Positions 5,285 to 7,915 of a stretch of 7,915 nt of DNA are shown piece by piece. How positions within the stretch are numbered: the first letter of the stretch is position 1; the number at the start of each line of letters is the position of its first letter. The translations under genes and the position numbers were made by a program. The notes beneath the pieces were generated by a model. That model had not been told where the DNA came from, ran no database searches, and saw only the letters and a list, made by a program, of their open reading frames with translations. This stretch comes from Prevotellaceae bacterium UBA7028 (GTDB lineage: Bacteria; Bacteroidota; Bacteroidia; Bacteroidales; Bacteroidaceae), in NCBI GenBank assembly GCA_002494215.1, contig DLBF01000009.1, positions 1 to 7,915 on the forward strand, given 5' to 3'.

Positions 5285-7711
5285 TTACTTCAGCATCTTT
5301 TTCCCGTTTTGGATAAAAAAGCCCTGTCGGGCAGGCTTTTTCCAGGCACGACCTGAAAGGTCATAGATGCCTGCACCTATGGTGGCAGCCGGGATTGCGG
5401 CATTGGCGGTCTCGCTGTCTTCCCTGACACTCAAGGTGAGCGTCTGGGAAATGGGAGTTTCCTCTACACAGACGGCATACTTATGTGTTCCGGGCTGTAG
5501 CGTTCCCAGTTCTATGGTACCGCTGGCTTCCGAGAGCTCCTGCACAGGAGTCCATGCGGTTTCTCCCTCTGCCTGACGACAGAGCTGGCAACTGAAGCGG
5601 GTGGGCAGGGAACTATACGAGAGAGCGACGGCATCCGTTTCCGTGTATTCCGTTTTGCTACTCCGCAGGGAGGCTGGCTTACCTACCACTACATACTGAC
5701 GGCCAAAAGGTTCCGAGTAACCATCGGCCATAAAATATCCTATGAAGTACACACCGGTGCCGAGGGCACCCGTCCAGTTGTTGTTACCGCTGACGTTCAG
5801 CGTGACGTTTCCCGACGTTCTGCTGTTGTACAAGTAGCAGGGACACTTGGCATCTTTGGGTACAATACCATCCTCATAGATTCCTATCCAGTCTTTGCTC
5901 ATTGCAGGGGCACTGGCAAGGGTAACGCGAATGGGATTACCTACGTTATAAACCGTTTTATCTGTAGTCATCCGAAAGGCCGCTGGGTCATAATCCTTTG
6001 ACAGTACAAAGAAAGGTATGCGCTCCGAGCACTCACTGTAGCCACCATCCTTGAAGAGAACAGCAAAATACTCACCCGCAGCAGCCACCTTCACACTAAC
6101 GGAGCCATCCTTGGCATCTGTGTATAGATAGGTATAAGCCTTGTCACTGCTACCGGGCGTTTTTCCTGCCTGGTAAATACCTATCCAGGCCTCGGTGCCT
6201 ACGGGAGCGTTCCTGAACGCTATGGCTATGTCGGTATTTGTCTTATAGAACTGCTTGTCCATTGTCAGTGTGGCTGTCAGGCTGCTGGGAATCTTCCCAC
6301 CCTTAATCCAGTCGGTATAGATAGGCTCTCCCTTGCCACTGTAGCAGTTGCAGGGACGGACAATGAAGCGGTAGTCACGATCCTTGGGCAACTCACTGAC
6401 GGCAAACACGCAGGTCACCTCGCCTTCATCCTGTGCTTCGCCAAAGAGACTCATGGGCGAGAACACACGCTTGGTGGCAGAGATGAAGTGGCAGTCCAGC
6501 CATTCCCATTCCACCTGCACCTCGAAGTCGAAGGCCCTTACGCCCGAACGCTTCTTTAACACATTGGGGAAGTGAACCGTCACCTGTTCTGTTTCCTCCC
6601 CATTACGGTTCTTACCCTTAGCCTGGGTAACGGTGGCTACGGCACCTGCCTCAAATTGGGGAATGGCTGCCGTCTTACTGCGGTTCTCGAAGCTGAGCGG
6701 CTCAGTCTGAGAGATGGGCCAAGGCAACAACCAGTTCTCATCCAACTGCTGGTCATAGACAAACTCGCGACGCTCCAGGGTAATAGCGCTGTCATAAACA
6801 CGCATAATCATACCCTGACGCCCCTTGGAGCAGTCCATGTTGGGCATCTGATAAACGGGACGCAGGTTGCTGTCGTCCTGATAGGTGTTCTCACGCGCAG
6901 GCATGGGATATAGATATTGTAATGAAGCCGTACCGATGCTGGTGAAAGCCCCCTGCCACAGGTCACGGTCATCCGTCAGAGGTGAATGCGAGTGCCCCGA
7001 AAAAGCCACGGCATTGGGATAACGGCTCATCAGTTTCGTTACCGTTCCGTCATCCTGCCCCCATGCCCAAGGCCCGTTACAGGTATTCTTCAGGTGCGGG
7101 TGCTGAATATAGAAGAAGGGCTGCTCTGTTGCCAGTTCCCCAGCATGTTGCTGCATCAGCTCTTCCAGACCCGGGATATTATTGGTGTGCCAATGGGCAC
7201 CTATGAAGTGATACCCCTTGATGGTCTTAAACCAGATGGGGGTATAATCCTCTCCGAAGTATTTCTTCCACACTTCGGCAGGACGCTTTCCTATACCCTG
7301 CGCCTGTGCCGTCTCACTCCCCACGGCATTGATAACACTACTCCACGAGTAGCCTTCCATGTCGTGATTGCCATAGATGAAGAGTCGCTCCGTATGTTTT
7401 CCGTCCAGCCCCTCGTCATTGGGGAACACGCTGTACCAGGTATCAGCCACCACTTTCAACTGGGGTTCCAACCCCTGGTCTGCCATATCACCTGCTATGA
7501 TAACACCATCCACCTTCAGGCTGCGGAAGTATTCAAGGGTATGCTTAAAGGTAACGGCTGTCTCTGTGCCACGGATATGGATATCACTTACAATACCAAT
7601 TACCAGATTGGGATCCCCCAAGGTGCGAAGTACCTCGGCAAAAGCCGGGACATTCAGGTAAGCTGCTCCGGCTAATACCGAAGAACGTTGTAGAAATTCT
7701 CGTCGGTTCAT
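5285..7711 (-). CDS. Tat-exported metallophosphoesterase with Ig-like repeats and C-terminal sorting-type tail
   Basis: An 808-residue exported calcineurin-type phosphoesterase. The N-terminus 'MNRREFLQRSSVLAGAAYL' is a twin-arginine signal (R3-R4, F6, L7) with a probable cleavage site after AFA (23-25). The metal-binding motifs are complete: D43/H45 in SDIH, GD at 74-75, GNHD at 114-117, H204/H206 in 'QHPH', and GHSH at 239-242. The catalytic domain covers about 35-320. Beyond it lies a beta-rich region, then two related Ig-like modules with a shared WIGIY (509-513 and 608-612) and a later GYSE motif (557-560 and 664-667). A third beta domain follows (about 679-763). The tail 'GIYDLSGR...GFFIQNGKKMLK' (781-808) resembles the C-terminal sorting domain of type IX secretion. 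The substrate cannot be told. The protein likely acts outside the cytoplasm on phosphomono- or diesters. Confidence 0.9.
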   Translation of the reverse strand: MNRREFLQRSSVLAGAAYLNVPAFAEVLRTLGDPNLVIGIVSDIHIRGTETAVTFKHTLEYFRSLKVDGVIIAGDMADQGLEPQLKVVADTWYSVFPNDEGLDGKHTERLFIYGNHDMEGYSWSSVINAVGSETAQAQGIGKRPAEVWKKYFGEDYTPIWFKTIKGYHFIGAHWHTNNIPGLEELMQQHAGELATEQPFFYIQHPHLKNTCNGPWAWGQDDGTVTKLMSRYPNAVAFSGHSHSPLTDDRDLWQGAFTSIGTASLQYLYPMPARENTYQDDSNLRPVYQMPNMDCSKGRQGMIMRVYDSAITLERREFVYDQQLDENWLLPWPISQTEPLSFENRSKTAAIPQFEAGAVATVTQAKGKNRNGEETEQVTVHFPNVLKKRSGVRAFDFEVQVEWEWLDCHFISATKRVFSPMSLFGEAQDEGEVTCVFAVSELPKDRDYRFIVRPCNCYSGKGEPIYTDWIKGGKIPSSLTATLTMDKQFYKTNTDIAIAFRNAPVGTEAWIGIYQAGKTPGSSDKAYTYLYTDAKDGSVSVKVAAAGEYFAVLFKDGGYSECSERIPFFVLSKDYDPAAFRMTTDKTVYNVGNPIRVTLASAPAMSKDWIGIYEDGIVPKDAKCPCYLYNSRTSGNVTLNVSGNNNWTGALGTGVYFIGYFMADGYSEPFGRQYVVVGKPASLRSSKTEYTETDAVALSYSSLPTRFSCQLCRQAEGETAWTPVQELSEASGTIELGTLQPGTHKYAVCVEETPISQTLTLSVREDSETANAAIPAATIGAGIYDLSGRAWKKPARQGFFIQNGKKMLK

Positions 7712-7740
7712 TATTCAATTGATTTGTTACAAAACTGACA

Positions 7741-7773
7741 CAAAGATAGCAAACATTCATAATAAAATGCAAA
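7741..7773 (-). promoter_or_regulatory. Promoter of the metallophosphoesterase gene
   Basis: On the minus strand, TTTG (7770-7773), 21 bases, then TATCTTTG (7741-7748), about 30 bases before the ATG at 7711. The -7 box is identical to that of the 179-residue gene; the spacer is slightly long. Confidence 0.6.
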
Positions 7774-7852
7774 TTTTATGTAAACAAAGTATCAGAATTG
7801 AGCGAAAAAAGATGCTCCAATTCAGGCACATTAATAAAAAATAAGCCAAATG

Positions 7853-7884
7853 TTTTGCAGTTTCGCAGAAATGACGTACCTTTG
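7853..7884 (+). promoter_or_regulatory. Promoter of tRNA-Leu
   Basis: TTTTG (7853-7857), 19 bases, TACCTTTG (7877-7884) is a consensus Bacteroidetes promoter. The mature tRNA starts 12 bases after the -7 box, leaving only a few bases of 5' leader. Confidence 0.78.
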
Positions 7885-7896
7885 CACCTGTCAAAA

Positions 7897-7915
7897 GCCC
7901 AGATGGCGGAATCGG
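7897..7915 (+). tRNA. tRNA-Leu, 5' end only (cut by window edge)
   Basis: The last 19 bases, GCCCAGATGGCGGAATCGG, are the 5' end of a tRNA. They comprise the acceptor strand GCCCAGA, the T8-G9 linker, a D stem starting GCG, and a D loop with the conserved GG. This form is typical of bacterial tRNA-Leu. The anticodon lies outside the window, so the isoacceptor is unknown, and the amino-acid identity rests on resemblance of the first 19 bases only. Confidence 0.75.

Noticed and set aside
6986..7675. Plus-strand 229-codon open frame opposite the metallophosphoesterase
   Set aside because: It is the antisense of the conserved catalytic domain, with no promoter and no recognisable protein features.

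Overview
The window reads as chromosomal DNA of a Bacteroidales bacterium, most likely Prevotella or a close relative. The support is: repeated matches to the Bacteroidetes promoter pattern (TTTG, about 19-21 bases, then TAnnTTTG), A-rich leaders without strong Shine-Dalgarno sites, a Bacteroidetes-style C-terminal sorting tail on a secreted protein, and interspersed repeats of kinds common in that order. The genus is inference; the phylum-level call is firm.

Layout. Bases 1-254 (minus) hold the N-terminus of DNA topoisomerase I, preceded by a zinc-ribbon Nudix hydrolase (315-851, minus). Divergent promoters between 852 and 1008 separate these from a plus-strand block: an NfeD-like membrane protein with an OB fold (1009-1599), a four-helix-bundle S23-family protein (1735-2109), a flotillin/SPFH protein (2212-3651) and an AqpZ-type aquaporin (3902-4567). 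A bidirectional terminator (4588-4621) closes the block. Facing it on the minus strand are an unrecognised 179-residue protein (4620-5159) and an 808-residue secreted metallophosphoesterase (5285-7711). The right edge carries a well-formed promoter and the first 19 bases of a tRNA-Leu (7897 onward, plus).

NfeD-like proteins and flotillins are a known membrane-microdomain pair (YuaF/FloT of Bacillus subtilis is one example). Here the pair is split by an AT-rich S23 gene embedded in 7-bp tandem repeats. The upstream repeats form a 35-bp higher-order unit, plus an inverted arm able to fold against them. The downstream repeats form a 21-bp higher-order unit and supply the last codons and the stop of the S23 gene. 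A different palindromic element of about 54 bp sits in frame near the 3' end of the flotillin gene, and a third repeat type (9-bp units in inverted orientation) lies between flotillin and aquaporin. This stretch, 1600-3900, is the part of the window most worth a second look. No gene-free stretch exceeds 300 bases.
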